Shown here one piece after another: positions 1 through 7,578 of a DNA stretch of 56,067 nucleotides. The DNA is from Streptomyces sp. 1-11 (GTDB lineage Bacteria > Actinomycetota > Actinomycetes > Streptomycetales > Streptomycetaceae): NCBI RefSeq assembly GCF_007176755.1, contig NZ_BJTV01000029.1:1-56067 (forward strand). Reading direction: 5' to 3'. Positions within the stretch are counted from its first letter, which is position 1; each line of letters opens with the position of its first letter. The notes under the pieces were generated by a model. It ran no database searches. It saw only the letters and a program-made list of their open reading frames with translations, and had not been told where the DNA came from. The translations under genes were made by a program, and so were the position numbers.

Positions 1-240
1 CAGAGCCTGCAGCGGGCCATGCTCTACGAGCAGGAGAAGGACCTCGCCCAATGCAAATCGAGGCGCCCCGCTCCGAGTTCACGCAGCCGGCGGGTCAGAC
101 CTCCACGACGACCGGGAGGATCATCGGCCTGCGGCGATAGGTGTCCGAGACCCACTTGCCGAGGGTCCGGCGGATCAGCTGCTGGAGCTGGTGCGGCTCC
201 ACGACGCCGTCCTGGGCCGAGCGCTCCAGGGCTTCGTTGA
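1..240 (+). CDS. 3' end of an unidentified gene (partial, possibly frameshifted)
   Basis: The frame is open from the left edge of the window. Its first 16 codons all end in G or C and encode a charged, helix-like stretch containing LYEQEKDLAQ, which looks like real Streptomyces coding sequence. From about base 50 the third-position G/C signal moves to a different frame, which stops at 138-140. The first frame stays open to a TGA at 238-240 and then overlaps the 3' end of rnj by about 146 bp, where its codons look like antisense of rnj. The gene probably ends near base 50-140, and the long overlap may reflect a frameshift, a lost stop codon or a base-calling error. I do not recognise the family. 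Confidence 0.35.
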   Translation, partial: QSLQRAMLYEQEKDLAQCKSRRPAPSSRSRRVRPPRRPGGSSACGDRCPRPTCRGSGGSAAGAGAAPRRRPGPSAPGLR

Positions 241-1780
241 TCTTCGGGACGACGCCGGTGAACGCCGAGTCCTCGATGCCGGAACCGCGGGCGTGGATGT
301 GCGGACCGCCCGTGATCTTGCCGGTGGACGAGTCCACGACCACGAAGACCGAGATGATGCCCTCGTCGCCGAGGATCTTGCGGTCCTTCAGGGCCGGCTC
401 GCCCACGCCGCCGACGGAGAGGCCGTCGACGTAGACGTATCCGGCCTGGACCTTGCCGGAGATCCTGGCCTTGCCCTCGACCAGGTCGACGACCACGCCG
501 TCCTCGGCGATGACGATCCGGTCGTGCGGGACGCCGGTCATCGCGCCGAGCTCGGCGTTGGCGCGCAGATGGCGCCATTCGCCGTGGACCGGCATCAGGT
601 TCCGCGGGCGGCAGATGTTGTAGAAGTACAGCAGCTCGCCGGCGGAGGCGTGACCGGAGACGTGCACCTTGGCGTTGCCCTTGTGGACGACGTTGGCGCC
701 CCAGCGGGTCAGGCCGTTGATCACCCGGTAGACCGCGTTCTCGTTGCCCGGGATCAGGGACGAGGCCAGGATGACCGTGTCGCCCTCGACGATCCGGATC
801 TGGTGGTCCCGGTTCGCCATCCGGGAGAGCGCGGCCATCGGCTCGCCCTGGGAGCCCGTGCAGACCAGGACCACCTCGTGGTCCGGCAGGTCGTCGAGCG
901 TCCTGACGTCCACGACCAGGCCCGGCGGGACCTTCAGGTAGCCGAGGTCGCGGGCGATGCCCATGTTGCGGACCATCGAGCGGCCGACGAAGGCGACCCG
1001 GCGGCCGTACTCGTGGGCCGCGTCCAGGATCTGCTGGATGCGGTGGACGTGGCTCGCGAAGCTCGCCACGATGATCCGCTTGCGCGCTCCGGCGAACACC
1101 TGGCGCAGGACGTTGGAGATGTCCCGCTCGTGCGGGGTGAAGCCGGGGACCTCGGCGTTCGTGGAGTCGGTGAGCAGGAGGTCGATGCCCTCCTCGCTGA
1201 GCCGGGCGAACGCGTGCAGGTCGGTGAGCCGGTTGTCCAGCGGGAGCTGGTCCATCTTGAAGTCGCCGGTGTGCACGGCCATGCCGGCAGGCGTGCGGAT
1301 GGCGACCGCGAGGGCGTCCGGGATGGAGTGGTTGACCGCGATGAACTCGCAGTCGAACGGGCCGATGCGCTCGCGGTTCCCCTCCGCCACCTCGAGGGTG
1401 TACGGGCGGATCCGGTGCTCCTGGAGCTTGGCCTCGATGAGGGCGAGGGTCAGCTTGGAGCCGATCAGCGGGATGTCCGGCTTCTCGCGGAGCAGGAAGG
1501 GGACGCCGCCGATGTGGTCCTCGTGGCCGTGGGTGAGGACGATGCCCTCGATGTCGTCGAGGCGGTCCCGGACGGACGTGAAGTCCGGCAGGATCAGGTC
1601 GATTCCGGGCTGCTCCTCCTCGGGGAAGAGCACTCCGCAGTCGACGATCAGCAGGCGGCCGCCGTATTCGAAGACCGTCATGTTGCGGCCGATCTCGCCG
1701 AGACCGCCGAGCGGGGTGACGCGCAGGCCGCCCTCGGGGAGCGGCGGGGGCGGTCCGAGTTCAGGATGCGGATGACTCAA
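95..1780 (-). CDS. rnj: Ribonuclease J (metallo-beta-lactamase RNase)
   Basis: The 561-residue product is a cytoplasmic dual-activity exo/endoribonuclease of the beta-CASP metallo-beta-lactamase family, acting in mRNA decay and rRNA maturation. The zinc motif HGHEDHIGG lies near residue 80, further metal ligands are visible in HTGDFKMD and SGHASAGELLYF, and the C-terminal domain is complete. The start is TTG at 1780: a GGAGAG ribosome site lies about six bases upstream, and the sequence then enters the conserved LGGLGEIGRNM segment. It follows dapA on the same strand. A perfect 11-bp hairpin sits directly in front of its ribosome site (separate entry). Length and motifs match the actinobacterial family, so the assignment is firm. 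Confidence 0.96.
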   Translation of the reverse strand: MSHPHPELGPPPPLPEGGLRVTPLGGLGEIGRNMTVFEYGGRLLIVDCGVLFPEEEQPGIDLILPDFTSVRDRLDDIEGIVLTHGHEDHIGGVPFLLREKPDIPLIGSKLTLALIEAKLQEHRIRPYTLEVAEGNRERIGPFDCEFIAVNHSIPDALAVAIRTPAGMAVHTGDFKMDQLPLDNRLTDLHAFARLSEEGIDLLLTDSTNAEVPGFTPHERDISNVLRQVFAGARKRIIVASFASHVHRIQQILDAAHEYGRRVAFVGRSMVRNMGIARDLGYLKVPPGLVVDVRTLDDLPDHEVVLVCTGSQGEPMAALSRMANRDHQIRIVEGDTVILASSLIPGNENAVYRVINGLTRWGANVVHKGNAKVHVSGHASAGELLYFYNICRPRNLMPVHGEWRHLRANAELGAMTGVPHDRIVIAEDGVVVDLVEGKARISGKVQAGYVYVDGLSVGGVGEPALKDRKILGDEGIISVFVVVDSSTGKITGGPHIHARGSGIEDSAFTGVVPKINEALERSAQDGVVEPHQLQQLIRRTLGKWVSDTYRRRPMILPVVVEV

Positions 1781-1797
1781 AAGACTCTCCTCACCAC

Positions 1798-1830
1798 GCG
1801 CGCCACGTACCGGTCGGGCACGTGGCGCGC
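1798..1830 (-). promoter_or_regulatory. Hairpin in the rnj leader
   Basis: Arms 1798-1808 and 1820-1830 are perfect 11-bp reverse complements around an 11-base loop. Read leftward, the hairpin lies about 106 bases after the dapA stop and only about five bases before the rnj ribosome site. No U-run follows. It could act as a dapA terminator/attenuator or as a structured 5' leader for rnj. Confidence 0.6.
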
Positions 1831-1935
1831 ATGACGTTCGTGCAGAAGCAGTTGTCGTTGTGGGGTGCGGGCACCGGTGGCCCGCTATGCGGTTGTGGAT
1901 TCAGTTGTGAAGCTCGGGTGGTGCCAAGTCTGTTG

Positions 1936-2835
1936 TCAGAGCTGTACCCCGCCGGCGGCAAGATCGATCTTGAGCTGGGCGATCTCCTCGGGTGAACACT
2001 CGACCATGGGCGCCCGCAGGGGTCCTGCGGGCAGGCCCAGGAGGGCGAGCGCGGCCTTGGTGGTCATGACGCCCTGGGTGCGGAACATGCCGGTGTACAC
2101 CGGGAGGAGCTTCTGGTGGATCTCCGTGGCCTTGACGACGTCGCCCGAGGTGTACGCGTCCACCAGGGCGCGCAGGTCCGGGGTGACGACGTGGCCGACG
2201 ACGGAGACGAAGCCGACCGCGCCCACCGAGAGCAGCGGCAGGTTCAGCATGTCGTCACCCGAGTACCAGGCCAGGCCTGACTGCGCGATGGCCCAGCCGG
2301 CGCGGCCGAGGTCGCCCTTGGCGTCCTTGTTGGCGACGATCCGCGGGTGCTCCGCCAGGCGGACCAGGGTCTCCGTGTTGATGGGGACCCCGCTGCGGCC
2401 GGGGATGTCGTAGAGCATGACCGGCAGCCCGGTCGTGTCCGCGACGGCCGTGAAGTGCCGGTACAGGCCCTCCTGCGGGGGCTTGTTGTAGTACGGCGTC
2501 ACGACCAGCAGGCCGTGCGCGCCGGCGCGCTCCGCCTCGCGGGCCAGCTCGATGCTGTGGCGGGTGTCGTTGGTGCCGACTCCGGCCACGACGTGGGCGC
2601 GGTCGCCGACCGCCTCCGCCACGGCCCGTACGAGATCCGATTTCTCCGCGTCACTGGTGGTGGGGGACTCGCCGGTGGTGCCGTTGATGATCAGGCCGTC
2701 GTTGCCTGCGTCCACCAGGTGGGCGGCGAGCCGCTGCGCGCCGTCGAGGTCGAGTGCGCCGTCCGCCGTGAAGGGCGTGACCATGGCGGTGAGGACCCGC
2801 CCGAAGGGGGTCTGCGGAGTCGAGGTCGGAGCCAT
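1936..2835 (-). CDS. dapA: 4-hydroxy-tetrahydrodipicolinate synthase
   Basis: This cytoplasmic aldolase condenses pyruvate with aspartate semialdehyde, the first committed step to diaminopimelate and lysine. The 299-residue product shows the NGTTGE phosphate/pyruvate-binding loop near residue 53, the catalytic-tyrosine segment VTPYYNKPP, and the Schiff-base lysine (about K170) in IVANKDAKGD. I chose the ATG at 2835. An in-frame start at 2916 would add 27 low-complexity residues lying outside the family. There is no clear ribosome site before this ATG, but a TAGCGT hexamer lies seven bases upstream, which suggests a leaderless message. It is transcribed toward rnj. The other lysine-pathway gene in the window, dapB, is 2.6 kb away. 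Confidence 0.93.
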   Translation of the reverse strand: MAPTSTPQTPFGRVLTAMVTPFTADGALDLDGAQRLAAHLVDAGNDGLIINGTTGESPTTSDAEKSDLVRAVAEAVGDRAHVVAGVGTNDTRHSIELAREAERAGAHGLLVVTPYYNKPPQEGLYRHFTAVADTTGLPVMLYDIPGRSGVPINTETLVRLAEHPRIVANKDAKGDLGRAGWAIAQSGLAWYSGDDMLNLPLLSVGAVGFVSVVGHVVTPDLRALVDAYTSGDVVKATEIHQKLLPVYTGMFRTQGVMTTKAALALLGLPAGPLRAPMVECSPEEIAQLKIDLAAGGVQL

Positions 2836-2842
2836 GGGTACC

Positions 2843-2848
2843 ACGCTA
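2843..2848 (-). promoter_or_regulatory. Possible -10 element for a leaderless dapA message
   Basis: TAGCGT (TANNNT class) lies seven bases before the dapA ATG on the minus strand, the spacing expected when transcription starts at the initiator A. I cannot see a convincing -35 box, so this is inference. Confidence 0.3.
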
Positions 2849-2904
2849 CTCGGTGCTCCGGGCGTGGTCTGCCCTTGGGGTGCCGGGTAGGTCAGGACAA
2901 ATAA

Positions 2905-2949
2905 GGAGCCCGGCACTGCCTGCTCGGGGGTTCAAGCAGTGCCGGGTCC
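2905..2949 (-). terminator. Rho-independent terminator downstream of thyX
   Basis: Arms cccggcactgc (2909-2919) and gcagtgccggg (2936-2946) are perfect 11-bp complements, extendable to about 14 bp with one mismatch. On the minus strand the stem is followed by TTATTTGT, a good U-rich tail for a GC-rich genome. It lies about 100 bases after the thyX stop and just before the dapA start region. Confidence 0.75.
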
Positions 2950-3046
2950 GTTTGATCAGGCTAGATGAACTTCTCGGAATGCCGCAATACGGACACTTCG
3001 CCCGGCTGATCCGTACATCCGTTCCGCGCGTGGGAACAGGGCTTCG

Positions 3047-3775
3047 TCAGGGGGCCACGCGCCCGTTCGCGTTGAAGGCGGCGTACGTGAGCGGCATGAG
3101 CTCGGCCCACCGCGCCTCCATCTGCTCGCCGACCATCTCGATCTCCCGCTGCGGGAAGGACGGCACCTTGGCCAGCTCGTGCTGGGTGCGCAGCCCGAGG
3201 AAGTGCATCAGGGAGCGGGCGTTGCAGGTGGCGTACATGGAGGAGAAGAGGCCGACCGGCAGGGCGGCGCGGGCCACCTCGCGGGCGACGCCCTCGGCGA
3301 GCAGCTTCTGGTAGGCCGCGTACGCCTGCTCGTAGGACTCCTCGAGGGTGCCGCGCACGGTCTCCTGCTGGGCGGGGGTGCCCTCGACGAAGACGTACTT
3401 GCCGGGGCGGCCCTGCTGGACCAGCTTGCGGTCCTCGCCGGGGACGTAGAAGACCGGCTGGAGCTCCCGGTAGCGGCCCGACTCCTCGTTGTAGGACCAG
3501 CCGACCCGGTGCCGCATGAACTCGCGGAAGACGAAGATCGGGGCGCTGATGAAGAAGGTCATCGAGTTGTGCTCGAACGGGCTGCCGTGCCGGTCCCGCA
3601 TCAGGTAGTTGATGAGGCCCTTGGAGCGCTCCGGATCCTTCTTCAGCTCGTCCAGCGACTGCTCGCCGACGGTGGAGACGCGGGCGGCGAAGAGGACATC
3701 GGCGTCCGACGCGCTGGACTTCACCAGCTCGACGGTGACATCGCTGCGGAAAGTGAGCGACTCGGGGGTGGTCAC
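3047..3775 (-). CDS. thyX: Flavin-dependent thymidylate synthase ThyX
   Basis: ThyX makes dTMP from dUMP using FAD, NADPH and methylene-tetrahydrofolate. The 242-residue product carries the diagnostic RHRxxSxNExSxR motif at residues 88-101 (RHRVGWSYNEESGR) and the conserved RTQHELAKVPSFPQREIEM region near the C-terminus. I chose the GTG at 3775 because GGAAGGA precedes it by five bases. An ATG 15 bases further upstream has only a weak site. The gene stands alone between divergent upstream and leftward downstream neighbours and has its own terminator. Family length and motif agree, and function is not in doubt. Confidence 0.95.
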   Translation of the reverse strand: MTTPESLTFRSDVTVELVKSSASDADVLFAARVSTVGEQSLDELKKDPERSKGLINYLMRDRHGSPFEHNSMTFFISAPIFVFREFMRHRVGWSYNEESGRYRELQPVFYVPGEDRKLVQQGRPGKYVFVEGTPAQQETVRGTLEESYEQAYAAYQKLLAEGVAREVARAALPVGLFSSMYATCNARSLMHFLGLRTQHELAKVPSFPQREIEMVGEQMEARWAELMPLTYAAFNANGRVAP

Positions 3776-3948
3776 GGGGGTCCTTCCCATCACTTCTTGA
3801 GGTTCGCGCCCACTGTACGGGGCACCCCTGACAGTCCCGAACAGTGACCTTGCCATGGATTTTTTCGGACATGGGCACCTTTTGTGCCAATCGAGCGTCT
3901 ATACCGGTGAGGCCTGAAAGTTCGATCCCTTGAGGAGCTGGATCCACG

Positions 3949-4197
3949 ATGTTCCGTCGGCGTGAGCCCGTACCCTTCGCCTTCCTGGCCGAGGCGGACA
4001 GGTTCCGCAGTAATGTCACTCCCCCGCCCCGGGAGCGGGCGTCGCTCGGTGAGCTGGCCGGGCGCTGGCTGCTGGGCCTGACCCTCGTCGCCGCGCTCGT
4101 CGGCGCCCTCGTCGTCGGAATGCCGGCGCTGTCCACGCCGTCCAGTACGCCGGACCAGCAGTCCCAGGCCTCGCAGGGGCACACTCAGGGGCACTGA
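3949..4197 (+). CDS. Small single-pass membrane protein
   Basis: This 82-residue protein has a charged N-terminus (MFRRREPVPF), one hydrophobic segment at about residues 41-60, and a short polar Ser/Gln/His-rich tail ending in GHTQGH. GAGGAG lies 11 bases before the ATG. It is divergent from thyX and runs in the same direction as the PH-like membrane protein gene 89 bases downstream. I recognise no enzyme motif. The topology suggests a cytoplasmic N-terminus and a short external tail. Confidence 0.6.
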   Translation: MFRRREPVPFAFLAEADRFRSNVTPPPRERASLGELAGRWLLGLTLVAALVGALVVGMPALSTPSSTPDQQSQASQGHTQGH

Positions 4198-4286
4198 CCC
4201 TTCCGGCCGCCCAAGGGTGGTGGGCGCGAACCCGGCCGGATAGCCTCACCGGGCACAGCCCAGCGAGGATCGAGTGAGGACCAGCC

Positions 4287-4841
4287 GTGCCCCTGCCCTT
4301 CCTGACGGCCGACCGCTCCTTCGACGCGGCCTCCGAGAGCCCGCTGCCGTACGACGACCGGGACCGCTGGCGGCGGCCCTACCGGCCGGGTCCCTGGCGG
4401 GTGGCCGGCGCCGCCCTGGGACTGCTGCTCTCCTCGTTCGTGCTGTTCGGGGCGGTGCTCATCGCCCTGACCGACTCGGTGTCCGCCGCCGGCCTGGTGC
4501 TCGGCCTGGCGCTCGCCGTCATCGCCTCCGCGCTGCGCGTGCTGCGCATGGGCGTGTGGGTGAGTCCGCGCGGGCTGCGCCAGGTGGGCTTCCTGGTGAC
4601 GCGTACGGTGCCCTGGCCCCGGGTGATCGCGGTGCGCACGGCGCAGCAGCCGGTGCGCTGGCTGGGGCTGCCGCGCACCGTGCAGGGCCAGGCGCTGACG
4701 CTCGTGCGCAAGGACCGGCCCGTCGAGGACACGCCGCCGCTGCTGACCACGCACGGCCTGGACTTCCTGCACCGGCCCGCGGCCTTCGACCGGGCGGCCG
4801 ACACGGTGGAGGCGTGGGCCGCGGAGCACCGGCGCGCCTGA
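4287..4841 (+). CDS. Membrane protein with PH-like (DUF-type) domain
   Basis: The 184-residue protein has a polar N-terminus rich in Arg, Asp and Tyr, two closely spaced hydrophobic segments at about residues 37-84, and a soluble C-terminal half with the MGVWVSPRGLRQVGF and VPWPRVIAV pattern typical of small bacterial PH-like domains anchored by two membrane helices. The start is GTG at 4287, with GAGGA six bases upstream. It converges with the leftward gene at 4956 and shares a strong hairpin with it. Function is unknown. The PH-like assignment rests on pattern only. Confidence 0.7.
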   Translation: MPLPFLTADRSFDAASESPLPYDDRDRWRRPYRPGPWRVAGAALGLLLSSFVLFGAVLIALTDSVSAAGLVLGLALAVIASALRVLRMGVWVSPRGLRQVGFLVTRTVPWPRVIAVRTAQQPVRWLGLPRTVQGQALTLVRKDRPVEDTPPLLTTHGLDFLHRPAAFDRAADTVEAWAAEHRRA

Positions 4842-4875
4842 CCGCCCCGGCCCGGTCGCTCCGGGAGCACGGCGG

Positions 4876-4910
4876 AGGGGCCGGACCGCGTGCGGCGCGG
4901 TCCGGCCCCT
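4876..4910. terminator. Bidirectional terminator between convergent genes
   Basis: Perfect 15-bp arms, aggggccggaccgcg (4876-4890) and cgcggtccggcccct (4896-4910), enclose a five-base loop. The hairpin sits between the rightward gene ending at 4841 and the leftward gene ending at 4956, so it can serve both. Confidence 0.8.
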
Positions 4911-4955
4911 CTCTCGTGCTCCTCGTGCTTCCCGGGCCGGCTGGCCCGGCCCTGG

Positions 4956-5408
4956 TCAGACCTGGACGGGCCTGCCGTCGTGCAGGGCGATGGCCCGCTG
5001 CATCGCCTTGCGGGCGCGCGGGGTGTCGCGGGCGTCGTGGTAGGCGACGGCGAGCCGGAACCAGCTTCGCCAGTCGTCGGGGGCGGCCTCCGTCTCGGCC
5101 TTGCGCCGGGTGAAGACCTCGTCCGCCGACTCGCGGTCGATGCGACCGCTCGGCAGCCGCCTCAGCTCGTCGACGGGCAGCCCGCCCTCGGCCTCGAGTT
5201 CGGCGGCGAGCTGGTTGGCCCTGCGGACGAACTGGGTGTTCTTCCACAGGAACCACAGGCCGATGACCGGCAGGATCAGCACCGCCACACCGAAGGTGAC
5301 GGTGACCAGCGTGCCGGTCTGGATGAGCATCACGCCGCGGCTGCCGACCAGGACGAAGTAGAAGACCAGGACGGCGGCCGTGACGAGGTAGGTGATCTTC
5401 GCGCGCAT
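4956..5408 (-). CDS. Membrane protein with a TPR-like C-terminal domain
   Basis: This 150-residue protein has two N-terminal membrane segments (about residues 5-24 and 32-55), then a helical region with a WRSWFRLAVAYHDARD segment and a following helix RARKAMQRAIALHDG that fits one tetratricopeptide repeat. It follows dapB by 13 bases and is the last gene of the leftward rpsO-pnp-protease-dapB run before the terminator at 4876-4910. It is a widely kept actinobacterial neighbour of dapB in my recollection. Its role is not known to me. Confidence 0.75.
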   Translation of the reverse strand: MRAKITYLVTAAVLVFYFVLVGSRGVMLIQTGTLVTVTFGVAVLILPVIGLWFLWKNTQFVRRANQLAAELEAEGGLPVDELRRLPSGRIDRESADEVFTRRKAETEAAPDDWRSWFRLAVAYHDARDTPRARKAMQRAIALHDGRPVQV

Positions 5409-5421
5409 GACGTGTCCGGGC

Positions 5422-6174
5422 TCAGCTCAGGTCGAGGAAGTGTTCCAGGCCGAAAGTGAGGCCCGGGGTCGACACCACGCGGCGGACGCCGAGCAGGATG
5501 CCCGGCATGAAGCTGCTGTGGTGCAGGGAGTCGTGGCGGATGGTGAGGGTCTCGCCCTCGGCGCCGAGCAGCACCTCCTGGTGGGCCAGCAGGCCGCGCA
5601 GCCGGACGGAGTGCACGGGGACGCCCTCGACGTCGGCGCCGCGGGCGCCGTCCAGGGCGGTGACGGTGGCGTCCGGCGCCGGCGCCGAGCCGGCCCGGCG
5701 GCGCGCCTCGGCGATGAGCTGGGCCGTGCGCGCGGCGGTCCCGGAGGGCGCGTCCACCTTGTTCGGGTGGTGCAGCTCGACGACCTCGACGGACTCGAAG
5801 TACGGGGCGGCGAGCTGCGCGAACTTCATGGTGAGCACGGCGCCGATGGAGAAGTTCGGCGCGATGAGCACACCCGTCTCCGGGGACTGGCCGAGCCAGC
5901 CCGTGAGCTGCGCGAGACGGTCCTCGGTCCAGCCCGTCGTACCGACGACCGCGTGGATGCCATGGCGCACGCAGAAGTCGAGGTTGCCCATGACGGAGCC
6001 GGGGGTGGTCAGTTCGACGGCGACCTGGGCGCCGGTCTCCGCCAGGGTCTCCAGCTTGTCGCCCCGGCCGAGGGCGGCGACCAGCTCCATGTCCTCGGCG
6101 GCCTCGACCGCCCGTACCGCCTCGGCCCCGATCCGGCCCTTGGCGCCGAGTACCGCCACGCGCAGCTTGCTCAT
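5422..6174 (-). CDS. dapB: 4-hydroxy-tetrahydrodipicolinate reductase
   Basis: DapB is the cytoplasmic NAD(P)H-dependent reductase acting directly after DapA in the diaminopimelate/lysine pathway. The 250-residue product shows the N-terminal Rossmann signature VAVLGAKGRIG, the GTTGW segment, and the catalytic/substrate motif ELHHPNKVDAPSGTA at about residues 130-144. AAGGAAG lies about seven bases before the ATG. It lies 24 bases downstream of the M16 protease gene, so it is probably co-transcribed with it. Length and motifs are standard. Confidence 0.95.
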   Translation of the reverse strand: MSKLRVAVLGAKGRIGAEAVRAVEAAEDMELVAALGRGDKLETLAETGAQVAVELTTPGSVMGNLDFCVRHGIHAVVGTTGWTEDRLAQLTGWLGQSPETGVLIAPNFSIGAVLTMKFAQLAAPYFESVEVVELHHPNKVDAPSGTAARTAQLIAEARRRAGSAPAPDATVTALDGARGADVEGVPVHSVRLRGLLAHQEVLLGAEGETLTIRHDSLHHSSFMPGILLGVRRVVSTPGLTFGLEHFLDLS

Positions 6175-6198
6175 CTGTTGCTTCCTTACCGGAGGTGA

Positions 6199-7578
6199 TT
6201 AGGCGACGGCGTCGTGCAGCCGCGCGGCCTGCTTGTCCTTGAGCGGGCCGATGACCGACAGCGAAGGGCGTTGTCCCAGGATGTCCCGGGCGACCGACCG
6301 GACCTCGTCCGGGGTGACCGCGGCTATCTTCGCCAGCATGTCGTCGACGGACATCTGCTCGCCCCAGCACAGCTCGCTCTTGCCGATGCGGTTCATCAGC
6401 GCGCCGGTGTCCTCCAGGCCCAGCACGGTGGAGCCCCGGAGCTGGCCGATGGCACGGGCGATCTCGTCGTCGGAGAGGCCGTTCTGCGCGACGTGGTCGA
6501 GTTCGTCCCGGCAGATCCTGAGCACGTCGTGCACCTGGCTGGGCCGGCAGCCGGCGTACACGCCGAACAGGCCGCAGTCGGCGAAGCCCGAGGTGTACGA
6601 GTACACGCTGTAGGCGAGGCCGCGCTTCTCCCGGACCTCCTGGAAGAGGCGGGAGGACATACCGCCGCCGAGGGCGGTGTTGAGCACGCCCATGGCCCAG
6701 CGGCGGTCGTCGGCGCGGGCGAGGCCCGGCATGCCGAGGACCACGTGCGCCTGCTCGGTCTTGCGGGCGAGCAGCTCCACCTTGCCGGTCGCGCGGATGG
6801 CGCGGCGGCCGTCGCGCGGGGCGATGGGCTGCGCGCCGGAGTCCTTGAAGGCGTTCGCCTTCTCGAAGGCGGCGCGGACCTGGCGTACGACCTTGTTGTG
6901 GTCGACGTTGCCGGCGCAGGCGACCACGAGGTGGGTGGGGTCGTAGTGCTTCTTGTAGAAGCGGCGGATGCGGTCGGCGGTGAGGGCGTTGACCGTGTCG
7001 ACGGTGCCGAGGACCGGGCGGCCGAGGGCGTTGTCGCCGAACATGGTGTGCGCGAACAGGTCGTGCACGCAGTCGCCCGGGTCGTCCTCGGTCATCGCGA
7101 TCTCTTCGAGGATGGCGCCGCGCTCTACGTTGACGTCCTCCTCCAGGATCAGCGAGCCGGTGAGCATGTCGCAGACGACGTCGATGGCGAGCGGCAGGTC
7201 GGTGTCGAGCACGCGCGCGTAGTAGCACGTGTACTCCTTGGCCGTGAACGCGTTCATCTCGCCGCCGACGGCGTCGATGGCGGCGGAGATGTCCAGCGCG
7301 CTGCGCTTGGCGGTGCCCTTGAAGAGCAGGTGCTCCAGGTAGTGCGTGGCGCCGTTCAGCGACGGGGTCTCGTCGCGGGAGCCCACGTGCGCCCAGATGC
7401 CGAAGGTGGCCGAGCGCACGGAGGGCAGGGTCTCGGTGACGACGCGCAGGCCGCCGGGAAGGGTGGTCTTGCGGACCGTGCCGATGCCGCCGGTGCCCTT
7501 GATGAGGGTTTGGGTACGGGCGACGGCCCGCGCCTCCGAAGAGGTGCGGGCCGTCGCCTTGGAGCCACGGGACGTCAC
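6199..7578 (-). CDS. M16-family zinc metalloprotease (insulinase/processing-peptidase type)
   Basis: This 459-residue peptidase has the inverted zinc motif HXXEH as HYLEH (H79, E82, H83) and the third ligand glutamate about 76 residues later, in GAILEEIAM. The second half carries the RGLAYSVYSY substrate-binding segment typical of the inactive C-terminal M16 domain. The start is GTG at 7578, overlapping the pnp stop by four bases (GTGA), so translation is coupled to pnp. The pnp-protease pairing is characteristic of actinobacteria. The substrate is unknown. Confidence 0.93.
   Translation of the reverse strand: MTSRGSKATARTSSEARAVARTQTLIKGTGGIGTVRKTTLPGGLRVVTETLPSVRSATFGIWAHVGSRDETPSLNGATHYLEHLLFKGTAKRSALDISAAIDAVGGEMNAFTAKEYTCYYARVLDTDLPLAIDVVCDMLTGSLILEEDVNVERGAILEEIAMTEDDPGDCVHDLFAHTMFGDNALGRPVLGTVDTVNALTADRIRRFYKKHYDPTHLVVACAGNVDHNKVVRQVRAAFEKANAFKDSGAQPIAPRDGRRAIRATGKVELLARKTEQAHVVLGMPGLARADDRRWAMGVLNTALGGGMSSRLFQEVREKRGLAYSVYSYTSGFADCGLFGVYAGCRPSQVHDVLRICRDELDHVAQNGLSDDEIARAIGQLRGSTVLGLEDTGALMNRIGKSELCWGEQMSVDDMLAKIAAVTPDEVRSVARDILGQRPSLSVIGPLKDKQAARLHDAVA

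Noticed and set aside
191..1834. Long plus-strand open frame opposite rnj
   Set aside because: The sequence is Val/Asp/Arg-rich antisense of a confident RNase J gene.
2836..2916. Upstream in-frame start for dapA giving 27 extra residues
   Set aside because: The extra residues are outside the family, start in the thyX terminator region and have no ribosome site. A 299-residue product matches the family.
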